Notes: a model not told the origin generated them from the sequence alone. Shown: positions 1-6,474, numbered from the stretch's first letter. The stretch: 9,823 nt of DNA from JAKLFA01 sp038222225 (GCA_038222225.1 JBBRHV010000074.1:1-9823); one strand, 5' to 3'. Numbers and translations: made by a program.

Positions 1-306
1 GACCCCGCTGGTTTCCAGATAAACCGGCCAGCCCTCTTTTTTGATGAGCGGGAAAAGCTGCGTTAATTCCTCCGCCTGAAGAAGAGGTTCCCCACCGGTA
101 AAGCTGACCCAGCATCCCGGATGATAAAGTGTTTCAATACGCTTGAAGACTTCTTCGAACGGCAAAGACTCCTTCAATGAGAAATCCGTATCGCACCAGC
201 GGCACTGCGTATGACATCCTGCCAGCCGCACAAAAATATGCGGCGAGCCGATATATTTGCCCTCACCCTGTATCGATGAAAAAATTTCAGAAATTTGAAC
301 CTTCAT
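1..306 (-). CDS. queE: 7-carboxy-7-deazaguanine synthase QueE (partial, C-terminus off the left edge)
   Basis: Radical-SAM enzyme that contracts 6-carboxy-tetrahydropterin (the QueD product) to 7-carboxy-7-deazaguanine in cytosolic preQ0/queuosine synthesis. The first 102 residues are visible. They open with MKVQISEIFSSIQGEG, the usual QueE start with the substrate-contacting IQGEG segment. Next comes a C-x3-C-x2-C cluster motif (C31, C35, C38 in AGCHTQCRWCDT), the arrangement that binds the 4Fe-4S cluster. The FTGGEPLLQ motif at 69-77 is the SAM-contacting GGEP element, and the visible part ends in VYLETSGV. The ATG at 306 is the only sensible start and lies 13 bases after the queC stop, with a modest AGGT-type ribosome site. 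The order queD-queC-queE supports a preQ0 operon. The C-terminal half is missing only because the window ends. Confidence 0.95.
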   Translation of the reverse strand, partial: MKVQISEIFSSIQGEGKYIGSPHIFVRLAGCHTQCRWCDTDFSLKESLPFEEVFKRIETLYHPGCWVSFTGGEPLLQAEELTQLFPLIKKEGWPVYLETSGV

Positions 307-319
307 ATAAGACCTGCGC

Positions 320-997
320 TCACGCCGGATCAGGGACTCCGGCCTCCTTAAAACCCTTGGCCCGTAAAAGACAGCTGTCGCATGTCCCGCAGGGCTTACG
401 GCCACCCGTATAACACGACCAGGTCAATTCATACGGAACATTGAGTTTTCTTCCTAACCGGATAATCTGCGCTTTTGTTTTACGGAGCAACGGCGTGTAA
501 ATTTTAATCTCCTGACCCTCGACCCCCGCCTTCAGTCCTTTTTTTAAAACAGCCTGATACGCATCAAAAAAATCCGGCCGGCAATCCGGATACCCGGAAT
601 AATCCAGAACATTGGCGCCGATAAACACCGCCTGCGCTCCCCGCGCCTCCGCGCATGAGGCGGCAAAACTCAAAAAAATAATATTGCGCGCCGGAACATA
701 GGTCGCGGGAATTTCATCGGGAATGATGTTTCGGCCTTGCGGCACCTTCACCTTTAAGTCTAATAACGCCGAGCCTTTCCATGGCAGCTGAATTTTGACC
801 ATCTCATAAGCGACCCCCGCTCGAACGGCAATCTCCACCGCCCTTTTCAGCTCCTTGCGATGCCGCTGCCCGTAATCAAAGATCAAACAATGACAACCAT
901 AACCCCGATCCAAAGCATAAAACAACGTCGTGGCCGAATCAAGGCCTCCTGATAAAAGAACAACCGCCTTTTTATTTTTCTGAGCTGAAGAGATCAT
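320..997 (-). CDS. queC: 7-cyano-7-deazaguanine (preQ0) synthase QueC
   Basis: ATP-dependent enzyme that converts 7-carboxy-7-deazaguanine, via the amide, to the nitrile preQ0. The 225-residue product is normal family length. The PP-loop ATP-pyrophosphatase motif SGGLDS is at 16-21. Conserved QueC blocks follow: FDYGQRH at 40-46, TYVPARNIIFLS at 99-110, and DYSGYPDCRPDFFDAY at 132-147. A C-terminal zinc site has four cysteines (C195, C203, C206, C209 in CYTGGRKPCGTCDSC). The start ATG lies 1 base after the queD stop and has no strong Shine-Dalgarno sequence, so translation is probably coupled to queD. The gene sits between queD and queE in the same pathway. All expected residues are present. 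Confidence 0.97.
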   Translation of the reverse strand: MISSAQKNKKAVVLLSGGLDSATTLFYALDRGYGCHCLIFDYGQRHRKELKRAVEIAVRAGVAYEMVKIQLPWKGSALLDLKVKVPQGRNIIPDEIPATYVPARNIIFLSFAASCAEARGAQAVFIGANVLDYSGYPDCRPDFFDAYQAVLKKGLKAGVEGQEIKIYTPLLRKTKAQIIRLGRKLNVPYELTWSCYTGGRKPCGTCDSCLLRAKGFKEAGVPDPA

Positions 998-998
998 C

Positions 999-1361
999 TT
1001 ATTCGCTATATTTCACACTCGCGTTGGCAGATTCCCAGACACGGGTACGAACAATCTTAAGCTGCGGATTGGCCGTCTTAAATTGCTGGTAAAGGATTCT
1101 TGCCAAATTTTCGGTCGATGGATTCACTTCCTGAAATTCCGGCAATTCATTCAAACACACATGGTCCCAGCGCTGCATGATCAGTGCTAAACATTTTTTT
1201 AGATCCTTGAAATCGACCACCAGCCCGATGGCATTCAGCTCATTGGACTCGATCGTGACCTCAACTCTCCAGGTATGCCCATGCAAATTTTCACACGCCC
1301 CCGCGTATCCCCTTAAAAAATGAGCCGACGAAAACTGGTCACAAATAATCAATTCATACAT
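999..1361 (-). CDS. queD: 6-carboxy-5,6,7,8-tetrahydropterin synthase QueD
   Basis: Converts 7,8-dihydroneopterin triphosphate to 6-carboxytetrahydropterin, the step before QueE. At 120 residues it is the normal size for the small PTPS/QueD fold. The zinc ligands are H14 (SSAHFL) and H27/H29 (LHGHTW). The catalytic cysteine C23 sits in GACENLHGH, the D66-H67 pair in WDHVCLNE, and the substrate-anchoring E110 in VWESANASVKY. The NPSTENLA block at 80-87 matches the usual P-T-x-E-N motif. The cysteine four residues before the HxH motif and the QueC/QueE neighbours favour QueD over eukaryotic-type 6-pyruvoyl-tetrahydropterin synthase. A GGAG/GGAA-type ribosome site precedes the ATG, 16 bases after the murI stop. 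No folE is visible here. Confidence 0.96.
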   Translation of the reverse strand: MYELIICDQFSSAHFLRGYAGACENLHGHTWRVEVTIESNELNAIGLVVDFKDLKKCLALIMQRWDHVCLNELPEFQEVNPSTENLARILYQQFKTANPQLKIVRTRVWESANASVKYSE

Positions 1362-1377
1362 AAGCTTCCACTCCGCT

Positions 1378-2187
1378 TTAAAAAGATTTTTTCTTTAAGA
1401 CAATCTCCCGACCCAAAAATTTTCCCGCGAGCCGTCGAAAATGTTCCGGCCCATCGCTGACCAGAAAAAGATTTTTGGCTTTGTGTTTCGCCGTATTTAA
1501 AAGACCTTGCGCCTCCAGCAAAGACTGCAATTCCAACGCAGCCTCCTGCGCAGAATCCACCAAAAACACGTCAGGACCCAAAATCTTCCGCAACGCCTGC
1601 TTTAATAAAGGATAATGCGTGCATCCCAAAATCAGCGTATCAACCTTTGCTTTTTGTATCGGACGTAAATACTCCCGGGCGACCGAAATGGTCACGCCGC
1701 AGTCAAACCATCCTTCCTCAACCAACGGCACAAATAAAGGACAGGCCTGAGCCACCACTTTACATGTTGAATTTTTTTTAAGCAATTGTCTCTGATACGA
1801 CCCGCTGTTGACCGTTGCCGGAGTAGCGATAACGCCCACCCGTCCCGTGCGCGTCACCTGAAGCGCCTTACGCACCCCAGCCCCGATCACTCCCAAAACC
1901 GGAATATCCAGCTGCCGTCTCAAGGCAGGCAACGCATAGCTCGATGAGGAATTGCAGGCCACCACGATCGCCTTGACCTGATGTTGCCGCAAAACCTCGG
2001 CATTCTGCAGTGAAAACCGAATAATGGAGTCTTTCGATTTTGTCCCGTAGGGAACACGTGCCGTATCTCCAAAATACACGATGTCCTCACCCGGCAAAAG
2101 CTTCAAAACAGCCTTGGCGACCGTAAGTCCTCCCAATCCGGAATCAAAAATCCCTATCGGGTGCTGATAAATTTTAGAAGCAGCCAC
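1378..2187 (-). CDS. murI: Glutamate racemase MurI (GTG start)
   Basis: Cofactor-independent racemase making D-glutamate for peptidoglycan in the cytosol. With the GTG start the product is 269 residues, the usual family size. Visible catalytic residues are D15 (GIFDSGLGGLTV), C78 (VACNSSS), E158 (PLVEEGW), and C189 with H191 (LGCTHYPLL). The first cysteine motif normally reads VACNTAS; here it is VACNSSS, a mild variation. An in-frame ATG at 2247 would add 20 residues, but these overlap a TATAAT promoter box and do not resemble MurI. The GTG at 2187 has AAGGAGG 8 bases ahead, so it is preferred. Together with the upstream amidase it gives this stretch a cell-wall theme. It heads a probable murI-queD-queC-queE transcript. 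Confidence 0.95.
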   Translation of the reverse strand: MAASKIYQHPIGIFDSGLGGLTVAKAVLKLLPGEDIVYFGDTARVPYGTKSKDSIIRFSLQNAEVLRQHQVKAIVVACNSSSSYALPALRRQLDIPVLGVIGAGVRKALQVTRTGRVGVIATPATVNSGSYQRQLLKKNSTCKVVAQACPLFVPLVEEGWFDCGVTISVAREYLRPIQKAKVDTLILGCTHYPLLKQALRKILGPDVFLVDSAQEAALELQSLLEAQGLLNTAKHKAKNLFLVSDGPEHFRRLAGKFLGREIVLKKKSF

Positions 2188-2195
2188 CGTTGCGT

Positions 2196-2202
2196 CCTCC
2201 TT
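2196..2202 (-). promoter_or_regulatory. Ribosome binding site deciding the murI start
   Basis: AAGGAGG on the minus strand, a near-perfect anti-16S match, ends 8 bases before the GTG at 2187-2185. No comparable site precedes the in-frame ATG at 2247. It therefore decides the murI start in favour of GTG. Confidence 0.8.
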
Positions 2203-2214
2203 TGATATTGTATC

Positions 2215-2242
2215 ATTATACCCAAGTCCTGAAATAACACAA
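2215..2242 (-). promoter_or_regulatory. Putative sigma-70 promoter for murI-queDCE
   Basis: A perfect TATAAT -10 box (minus strand, 2220-2215) lies 16 bases downstream of TTGTGT (2242-2237), which matches the -35 consensus TTGACA at three of six positions including the TTG. Transcription would start near 2208, giving a leader of about 20 bases with the AAGGAGG site just upstream of the murI GTG. The box falls inside the longer in-frame extension of murI, another reason to reject that extension. The layout suggests murI and the que genes can be expressed independently of the secretion genes. No experiment supports it; the call rests on the boxes and their spacing. Confidence 0.6.
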
Positions 2243-2294
2243 GCCATGCTCTGATGCCCTTACGAAGCATTCGGGATCATTTTAAAGTCCAGCC

Positions 2295-3338
2295 TTATAA
2301 AGAATTGATATAACGGACAATCGTGCGGGAAAGGCTTTCAGCAACGTCCTGCCTGAACTCCTCACTTCTCAGCAAACGTTCTTCTTTGGCATTGGACAAA
2401 AATGCCACTTCAACCAAGATAGCCGGAGACAATGTGTTTCGCAAAACGAAATATCCGGCATCACGGGCCCCGCGATTTTCCAATTTCAGGTCACGCGAAA
2501 CATCGCGTGCAATCCGTCCTGCCAAGGCCTCCGATTCACTTCGTTTATATGAATACAACAGATCATCCACCACCCGCTGCAATTTATAATTATTCTGATC
2601 CATTGCGATCTTTTTGAACAAAATCTTATGGTTTCTCTGCCGCTGCGCTTCCATCCGGTCCTGAAAATTCAAGGGCCGCACACTCCACACTTCCAAACCG
2701 CCGACCCGCGAAGATTCGCTGGCATTGGCATGAATACTGATAAAAAAATCTGCCTGCAGTTCAGCCGCCCTTTCTGTGCGCTGCTCTAAAGAAATAAAAA
2801 CATCTTTGTCCCTAGTCAAATAAACCTGCCAGCCCTCTTTTTTAAGGATCGCGGACAAACGTTTGGCAATGTCCAAAACGATCCCTTTTTCCTGCAGACC
2901 ACTCCTTCCCTTTGCTCCCGGATCCTTTCCTCCGTGTCCAGGATCGATCACAATAACCAGCCGTTCATGGCTGGATTGGCCATAGACAAGTCCACTCAAA
3001 CGGTTTAAAACCTTTTCTTTGAAATCATCAGGAACAAGGATATCTTGATCGCTGCGATAGAGCGGTTCCGTCAGAAGGGCCTCTTCATCGCCGATCCAGA
3101 CGCGGTTGCTGCCGATAAAGGCACTCGCCGTTTTCCCTCCCCGTTCCAATAGGACGCGCTCGGTCAACTGATCGTACTGAACTTTGATCCCGCGCAATTG
3201 CGCCTCATTATTCAATAAAAATCCGCGGGTTGGAGGCCTGCTGACGGTTGCGCAACCGCTCAGCATCAAAACGGCCCCAAACATAAAGAAAAAATGCCTC
3301 TGACATTGTCTGAGGATACAGCGTGTTTTATTATTCAT
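2295..3338 (-). CDS. Lipoprotein N-acetylmuramoyl-L-alanine amidase (Amidase_3) with N-terminal copper-amine-oxidase-like domain
   Basis: Zinc hydrolase predicted to cut the amide bond between MurNAc and the stem peptide of peptidoglycan. The 347-residue form starts at the ATG whose first 8 bases overlap the gspD end. It begins with a basic n-region, a hydrophobic stretch (about 16-27) and the lipobox LSGC (C29), so it is a membrane-anchored periplasmic lipoprotein. Residues about 50-115 resemble a copper-amine-oxidase N-terminal-like module (RVLLERGGKT, ILVP). The Amidase_3 domain runs 127-345, with zinc ligands H135 (DPGHGG), E150 (LQEKG) and H203 (SIHAN), and catalytic E310 (ILVEVAFLSN). 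A charged segment at about 222-285 lies between H203 and E310, where AmiB/AmiC-type enzymes carry a regulatory helix. A longer in-frame start at 3458 would put 40 residues before the signal peptide and is rejected. It is probably an AmiC-type enzyme, but orthology is uncertain. Confidence 0.9.
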   Translation of the reverse strand: MNNKTRCILRQCQRHFFFMFGAVLMLSGCATVSRPPTRGFLLNNEAQLRGIKVQYDQLTERVLLERGGKTASAFIGSNRVWIGDEEALLTEPLYRSDQDILVPDDFKEKVLNRLSGLVYGQSSHERLVIVIDPGHGGKDPGAKGRSGLQEKGIVLDIAKRLSAILKKEGWQVYLTRDKDVFISLEQRTERAAELQADFFISIHANASESSRVGGLEVWSVRPLNFQDRMEAQRQRNHKILFKKIAMDQNNYKLQRVVDDLLYSYKRSESEALAGRIARDVSRDLKLENRGARDAGYFVLRNTLSPAILVEVAFLSNAKEERLLRSEEFRQDVAESLSRTIVRYINSL

Positions 3339-5295
3339 TGTCTGCCGTAATAAAAGAATGTTGTTCTTTTTGATCACCGACAACCACCCGGGGGGTGAGA
3401 AAGATGGCAATTTCTGTTTTAACAGTGGAATCATCCGTGTTCTGGAAAAATGTTCCAAGAAAAGGGATGCTTCCCAAAAAGGGAACTTTCTTTATGGTTG
3501 AACGTTTTTCGTCTTTGATCAAACCGCCGATCACGATCGTGACCCCGTCCTTGATACGGACGATCGTTTCCGCCTCTGATGTCTCAACGACCGGGATCTC
3601 ATTATTTTGACTGGTGGTAATCGGAGTTAACGTCGTGCTCACCTCCGGTTTGATCTTCATCGTAATAAACCCGTCGCTATGAATGGTCGGCACCACATAC
3701 AGCTTCACGCCGACCTCAATAAAATTCACACTCTCTGAAACCGTAGTCGGCCCGCTGGCCGGCGTTGTTGTTGTTGTTGTGACATATGGCTGTGTCGTTC
3801 CGACCAGGATCCTGGCCTCCTGGTTATTGACAACCGTTATGCTGGGGCTTGAAAGAATATTGGTCTTTCCGACGGATTGAAGGGCCTCCAGCATCGCCGT
3901 ATAATTATTCGTTGCAATGGTCCCGATCTGAATTTTACCGAAATTCGCCTCCGAGTTGCTCAGCACATTAAAATCCGCCTGCGCAGTCAGATCATCCAGG
4001 CTCGGAAACACCGCTTCCCAATCAACCCCGAGTTCATAGCTGTCAGAGAGCTGAATTTGAACGATCTTCGCTTCGATCAAAACCTGCCGGTCCTGAACAT
4101 CAAACTCTTTGATCAGCTGGGCAATCGCACCCATCTTCGACGGCTTATCTGAAACAATCAATTTATTCGATCTCGCGTCAAAACGAATACTCCCGATACT
4201 CTGCGTGATCAAGGGCTCAATCTTGGCAACCAGCTCCTCGGCCTTGGCATAATTCAGCTCAAACACCGCCACTTGAACCGGCGTATCAATTTCTCTGATC
4301 AAAGACTCGATCAGATCAGCCCTCTCTTCAGTATCCATCACCACAACCGTATTCGATTTTAGATCCGAAATAATTTTTCCGGTGGAGGATTTCAAATGCT
4401 CGATCAAGGGAGCCACGTCTTCCGCTTTGGCATAATTCAAGTGATACACTCTCGTCTGGACCTTCCCCCCGAACACCTGGCCGTAGCGGTGTTCGTAATC
4501 CTGGGCCGCCATTACTCTCACAATGCCGTCCTCGTATCGATACGCAAGATTATTGACGTCCAGAATAATACGCAAGGCCTCTGTCGCGCTCACATCGTTT
4601 AAATAGATCGTAACTTTTCCCTGAACTCCTTTTCCGGCAATGATATTTAAGCCGGTCTTCTGCGCAATCAGTTTTAAGACGTCTACAATTTCCATATCCT
4701 TTAATTCCAAATGATCGATCTTCACATCGGTCATGCCATTCACCAGTTTATTCGGGACTAACTGCATCCCAAAAGACACAGTTGAATATTCAACCGGAAT
4801 ACTGTCTTGACCTTGCAGTCCCTGCGAGTCCGAAACCGCAACCGGAGCAATTCCCTCCTCCAAAGGCATCGCCGGCACAGCTGCCTGCGGCAGAACAAGA
4901 GCATTACTAGGCTCAATTTCAGAATCAACCTCCACACCGCTCCCCAACCGGGCCGGATCAGGTAAGGCAGAATTCTGGTCCTGTTCTGGCATCGCTTGAA
5001 GATCAACGACCTCCTCAGACGGATTAGCACCCTCTTGATTTAAGGCCTCGATCAACTCCGGAGGGAAATTCGCATCGTCAGAAATATCCTGCAACAATTC
5101 GGGATCGACCCGATTGAATTTCGGCGCTTGGCTTTGGGCCAAAAGAATACGCCCTGTCTCTTCAGCTTGAACGCCTGCCATGGAAAAAGAACAATGGCCG
5201 CCTTCGCTCATGCCGAGCCCGCCGAAAAGACCGAGCCCGGAAACAAAAACCATAAAACAGGACATTCGTTGAACCTGCTTTAATATATCAATCAC
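3331..5295 (-). CDS. gspD: Type II secretion secretin GspD (GTG start preferred; ATG at 5316 possible)
   Basis: Outer-membrane channel of the T2SS. From the GTG it has 654 residues: a signal peptide (hydrophobic about 12-30, cleavage plausibly near VQA-EE at about 44), then an unusual acidic, proline- and glutamine-rich linker to about 188. The N0 (STN-like) domain spans about 193-263. Two N1-type ring-building domains follow at about 277-338 and 341-401, each opening with LNYAKAE (286-292 and 347-353). The secretin barrel region is about 404-638 and carries the hallmark VPFLGSIPFLGTFF at 604-617. A six-threonine run at 506-511 lies in a loop of the barrel region. The tail after the barrel is only about 16 residues, so no obvious pilotin-binding S-domain is seen. 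The GTG at 5295 has AAAGGAG 5 bases upstream and starts just after the gspC stop; the ATG at 5316 would overlap gspC by 11 bases with a weak site. Confidence 0.93.
   Translation of the reverse strand: MIDILKQVQRMSCFMVFVSGLGLFGGLGMSEGGHCSFSMAGVQAEETGRILLAQSQAPKFNRVDPELLQDISDDANFPPELIEALNQEGANPSEEVVDLQAMPEQDQNSALPDPARLGSGVEVDSEIEPSNALVLPQAAVPAMPLEEGIAPVAVSDSQGLQGQDSIPVEYSTVSFGMQLVPNKLVNGMTDVKIDHLELKDMEIVDVLKLIAQKTGLNIIAGKGVQGKVTIYLNDVSATEALRIILDVNNLAYRYEDGIVRVMAAQDYEHRYGQVFGGKVQTRVYHLNYAKAEDVAPLIEHLKSSTGKIISDLKSNTVVVMDTEERADLIESLIREIDTPVQVAVFELNYAKAEELVAKIEPLITQSIGSIRFDARSNKLIVSDKPSKMGAIAQLIKEFDVQDRQVLIEAKIVQIQLSDSYELGVDWEAVFPSLDDLTAQADFNVLSNSEANFGKIQIGTIATNNYTAMLEALQSVGKTNILSSPSITVVNNQEARILVGTTQPYVTTTTTTPASGPTTVSESVNFIEVGVKLYVVPTIHSDGFITMKIKPEVSTTLTPITTSQNNEIPVVETSEAETIVRIKDGVTIVIGGLIKDEKRSTIKKVPFLGSIPFLGTFFQNTDDSTVKTEIAIFLTPRVVVGDQKEQHSFITADNE
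3763..3781 (-). repeat. ACA trinucleotide repeat inside gspD
   Basis: Five ACA codons followed by ACG on the minus strand encode six consecutive threonines in the secretin barrel region. The unit is three bases, so slippage would change the number of threonines without shifting the frame. It could also be only a low-complexity loop with biased codons. Confidence 0.75.
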
Positions 5296-5300
5296 TCCTG

Positions 5301-5307
5301 CTCCTTT
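5301..5307 (-). promoter_or_regulatory. Ribosome binding site favouring the GTG start of gspD
   Basis: AAAGGAG on the minus strand overlaps the gspC stop codon (TAA at 5308-5306) and ends 5 bases before an in-frame GTG at 5295-5293. The alternative ATG at 5316 lies upstream of this site and has only AAAGTGA some distance ahead. Spacing of 5 is at the short end but acceptable. It suggests gspD initiates at GTG immediately after gspC. Confidence 0.55.
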
Positions 5308-5809
5308 AGCGCTCATTTGACAAATTCACTTTGATCAGTGTCCCTTGATCATCTAACACAACCTCACCTCGAGAAACGCTTTTCAGCACATAATTGTCCA
5401 AACTCCCTCCCGTATCAAGAAAAACCACCGACCCGTCCGAGAGAGATTCAAACACCGCCTGTTCTTTATCATCAACAATAATTCCAACCAACTTATAACG
5501 CCTTGAGAAATCCGTCGACCCTTCGAGCACGGGCTGCTCCTCCAATGATCCACTTGCCTGCGCCATTGACGGTCCCAACTGAAAATCGAAAAAATCCCTC
5601 TTCTCGACAAAGATAAAATCCCGGTCCACATCTTTTGTCTGCCGATCAAAGACCTGCTGAGCATCCGTGACCTGCGCGTCCGTTTGACCCCCTTTCGGCA
5701 ATGGAATATCAAACGGCCTGACAAAAAGAATGCCAAAAATCCCCATCAGAAGAATCCCGGTGATCCACAAAAAACGGCTCGCCCTATTCATCCATCGAAT
5801 CAGTGACAT
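5306..5809 (-). CDS. Short GspC/PilP-like T2SS connector protein, no PDZ domain
   Basis: Likely inner-membrane protein linking the T2SS platform to the secretin. The 167-residue protein has a short cytoplasmic N-terminus, one membrane segment at about 13-31, and a low-complexity periplasmic linker to about 100. A small beta-rich domain follows at 104-163 (YKLVGIIVDD, SVVFLDTGG, VSRGEVVLDD), resembling the homology region (HR) of GspC and its PilP relative, which contacts the N0 domain of GspD. Classical GspC proteins are near 270-300 residues with a C-terminal PDZ or coiled coil; this one ends right after the HR-like domain. It lies directly upstream of gspD, as gspC does in classical operons. 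A GGAG site precedes the ATG by about 10 bases. The family call rests on architecture and position more than on strong motifs. Confidence 0.72.
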   Translation of the reverse strand: MSLIRWMNRASRFLWITGILLMGIFGILFVRPFDIPLPKGGQTDAQVTDAQQVFDRQTKDVDRDFIFVEKRDFFDFQLGPSMAQASGSLEEQPVLEGSTDFSRRYKLVGIIVDDKEQAVFESLSDGSVVFLDTGGSLDNYVLKSVSRGEVVLDDQGTLIKVNLSNER

Positions 5810-5837
5810 GACCCAAAATCTCCGCCATTATTTTAAA

Positions 5838-5892
5838 ATATTAATACTAATAGATTTTAATTCAATTTGTCATAAGAAAGAAATCATGTCAA
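5838..5892 (-). promoter_or_regulatory. Possible internal promoter region before gspC-gspD
   Basis: The 110 bases between gspM and gspC are strikingly AT-rich. They contain a perfect TTGACA -35 (minus strand, 5892-5887). At 17 bases spacing it is followed by a TGA extended element and a weak CAAATT -10 (5869-5864). A second pair, TTGAAT (5865-5860) and TAATAT (5843-5838), is spaced 16. None has a consensus -10, so the exact promoter is unclear, but this is the only sizable gap within the secretion block and gspC-gspD may be separately driven. Confidence 0.35.
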
Positions 5893-5914
5893 GAAGGTTT
5901 CCAGTTTTCTTGAC
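5888..5914 (-). repeat. 8+8 base inverted repeat between gspM and gspC
   Basis: Minus strand reads GTCAAGAA, 11 bases, TTCTTGAC: a perfect 8-base inverted repeat starting 5 bases after the gspM stop. The downstream arm contains the first five bases of the TTGACA -35 box. It could be an operator (arms 19 bases centre to centre, roughly two helical turns) or a weak RNA hairpin. No U-tract follows, so it is not a typical intrinsic terminator. Confidence 0.6.
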
Positions 5915-5919
5915 CATAA

Positions 5920-6459
5920 TCATAGAGGACGAAGCCGCAAGCGGCTTACAAACAAGACACAGCGCAGTCCGTCTTTTACTGAAGATGCCCGTTCAAAGGA
6001 GAATTCATCAATCGTTAAAAAATACGGCTCATCTTGAAGCATCGTGACGAACTTCAAAAGAGTCTTCAAATCATGATTTAAGGCCAATTTGACAGAAAAA
6101 ATATACGCCCGCTCCTGCAACCGGACCTGCTGCGGCTTCATGTCAGAGATCTGAATATCCGCCTTCGAGGCAATCGCTTCGAGTTCTGCCAGCAAAGAAG
6201 ACATTTCTTCTTCCGGCGCGCGCCTTAAGAACATATACTCAAACTGCTGGCGAACACGTTCATCCATTCCCTGATTGACCTGCATCATGTCATAGGCCTT
6301 ATTCAGTTTTTTCTCCATCAGCGCGATTTGAGAATCAATACTGGCCGCCCGAATCTGGAATGGCGTATACACAAATGTATAAACCGTATACATTGCGACA
6401 ACTGCCGCAAAAATATAGATGATGACCTGTTCTCGTTTAGAAAATGAAAAAAATTTCAT
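5920..6459 (-). CDS. gspM: GspM/PilO-family T2SS inner-membrane platform protein
   Basis: Bitopic inner-membrane protein that pairs with GspL to hold the T2SS assembly platform. Its 179 residues begin with a short basic cytoplasmic tail (SFSKREQ), then a membrane helix at about 12-33. A charged, coiled-coil-like stretch (38-75) is followed by a ferredoxin-like C-terminal domain (about 85-179) with the family-typical FSVKLALNHDLKTLLKFVTM and FLTIDEFSF segments. Size and layout fit GspM (usually about 160-180 residues) and its pilus relative PilO. It follows gspL by 15 bases with an AGGAAG ribosome site, as expected for the L-M pair. The name is chosen by context, since GspM and PilO are hard to separate on sequence alone. 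Confidence 0.8.
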   Translation of the reverse strand: MKFFSFSKREQVIIYIFAAVVAMYTVYTFVYTPFQIRAASIDSQIALMEKKLNKAYDMMQVNQGMDERVRQQFEYMFLRRAPEEEMSSLLAELEAIASKADIQISDMKPQQVRLQERAYIFSVKLALNHDLKTLLKFVTMLQDEPYFLTIDEFSFERASSVKDGLRCVLFVSRLRLRPL

Positions 6460-6474
6460 GTGTGCTTCCTGTGA

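Noticed and set aside
2254..2270. Possible terminator hairpin between the amidase gene and murI
   Set aside because: The stem is short and bulged (ATGCTT against AAGGGCAT) and no U-tract follows, so it does not qualify as an intrinsic terminator.
2188..2294. preQ1 riboswitch upstream of the que-containing transcript
   Set aside because: The predicted leader is only about 20 bases and no preQ1-type hairpin with an A-rich tail was seen.
2820..2843. 24-base near-identity (23 of 24) with positions 19-42
   Set aside because: Both places encode the peptide K-K-E-G-W-x-V-Y in unrelated proteins (amidase and QueE) in the same frame, so it is most likely chance convergence and not a mobile or recombination repeat.
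4758..5030. Second minus-strand frame inside gspD, with a similar one at 5383-5736 inside gspC
   Set aside because: Both are out of frame with the real gene, rich in Arg, Leu and Cys, have no own ribosome site, and are best read as shadows.
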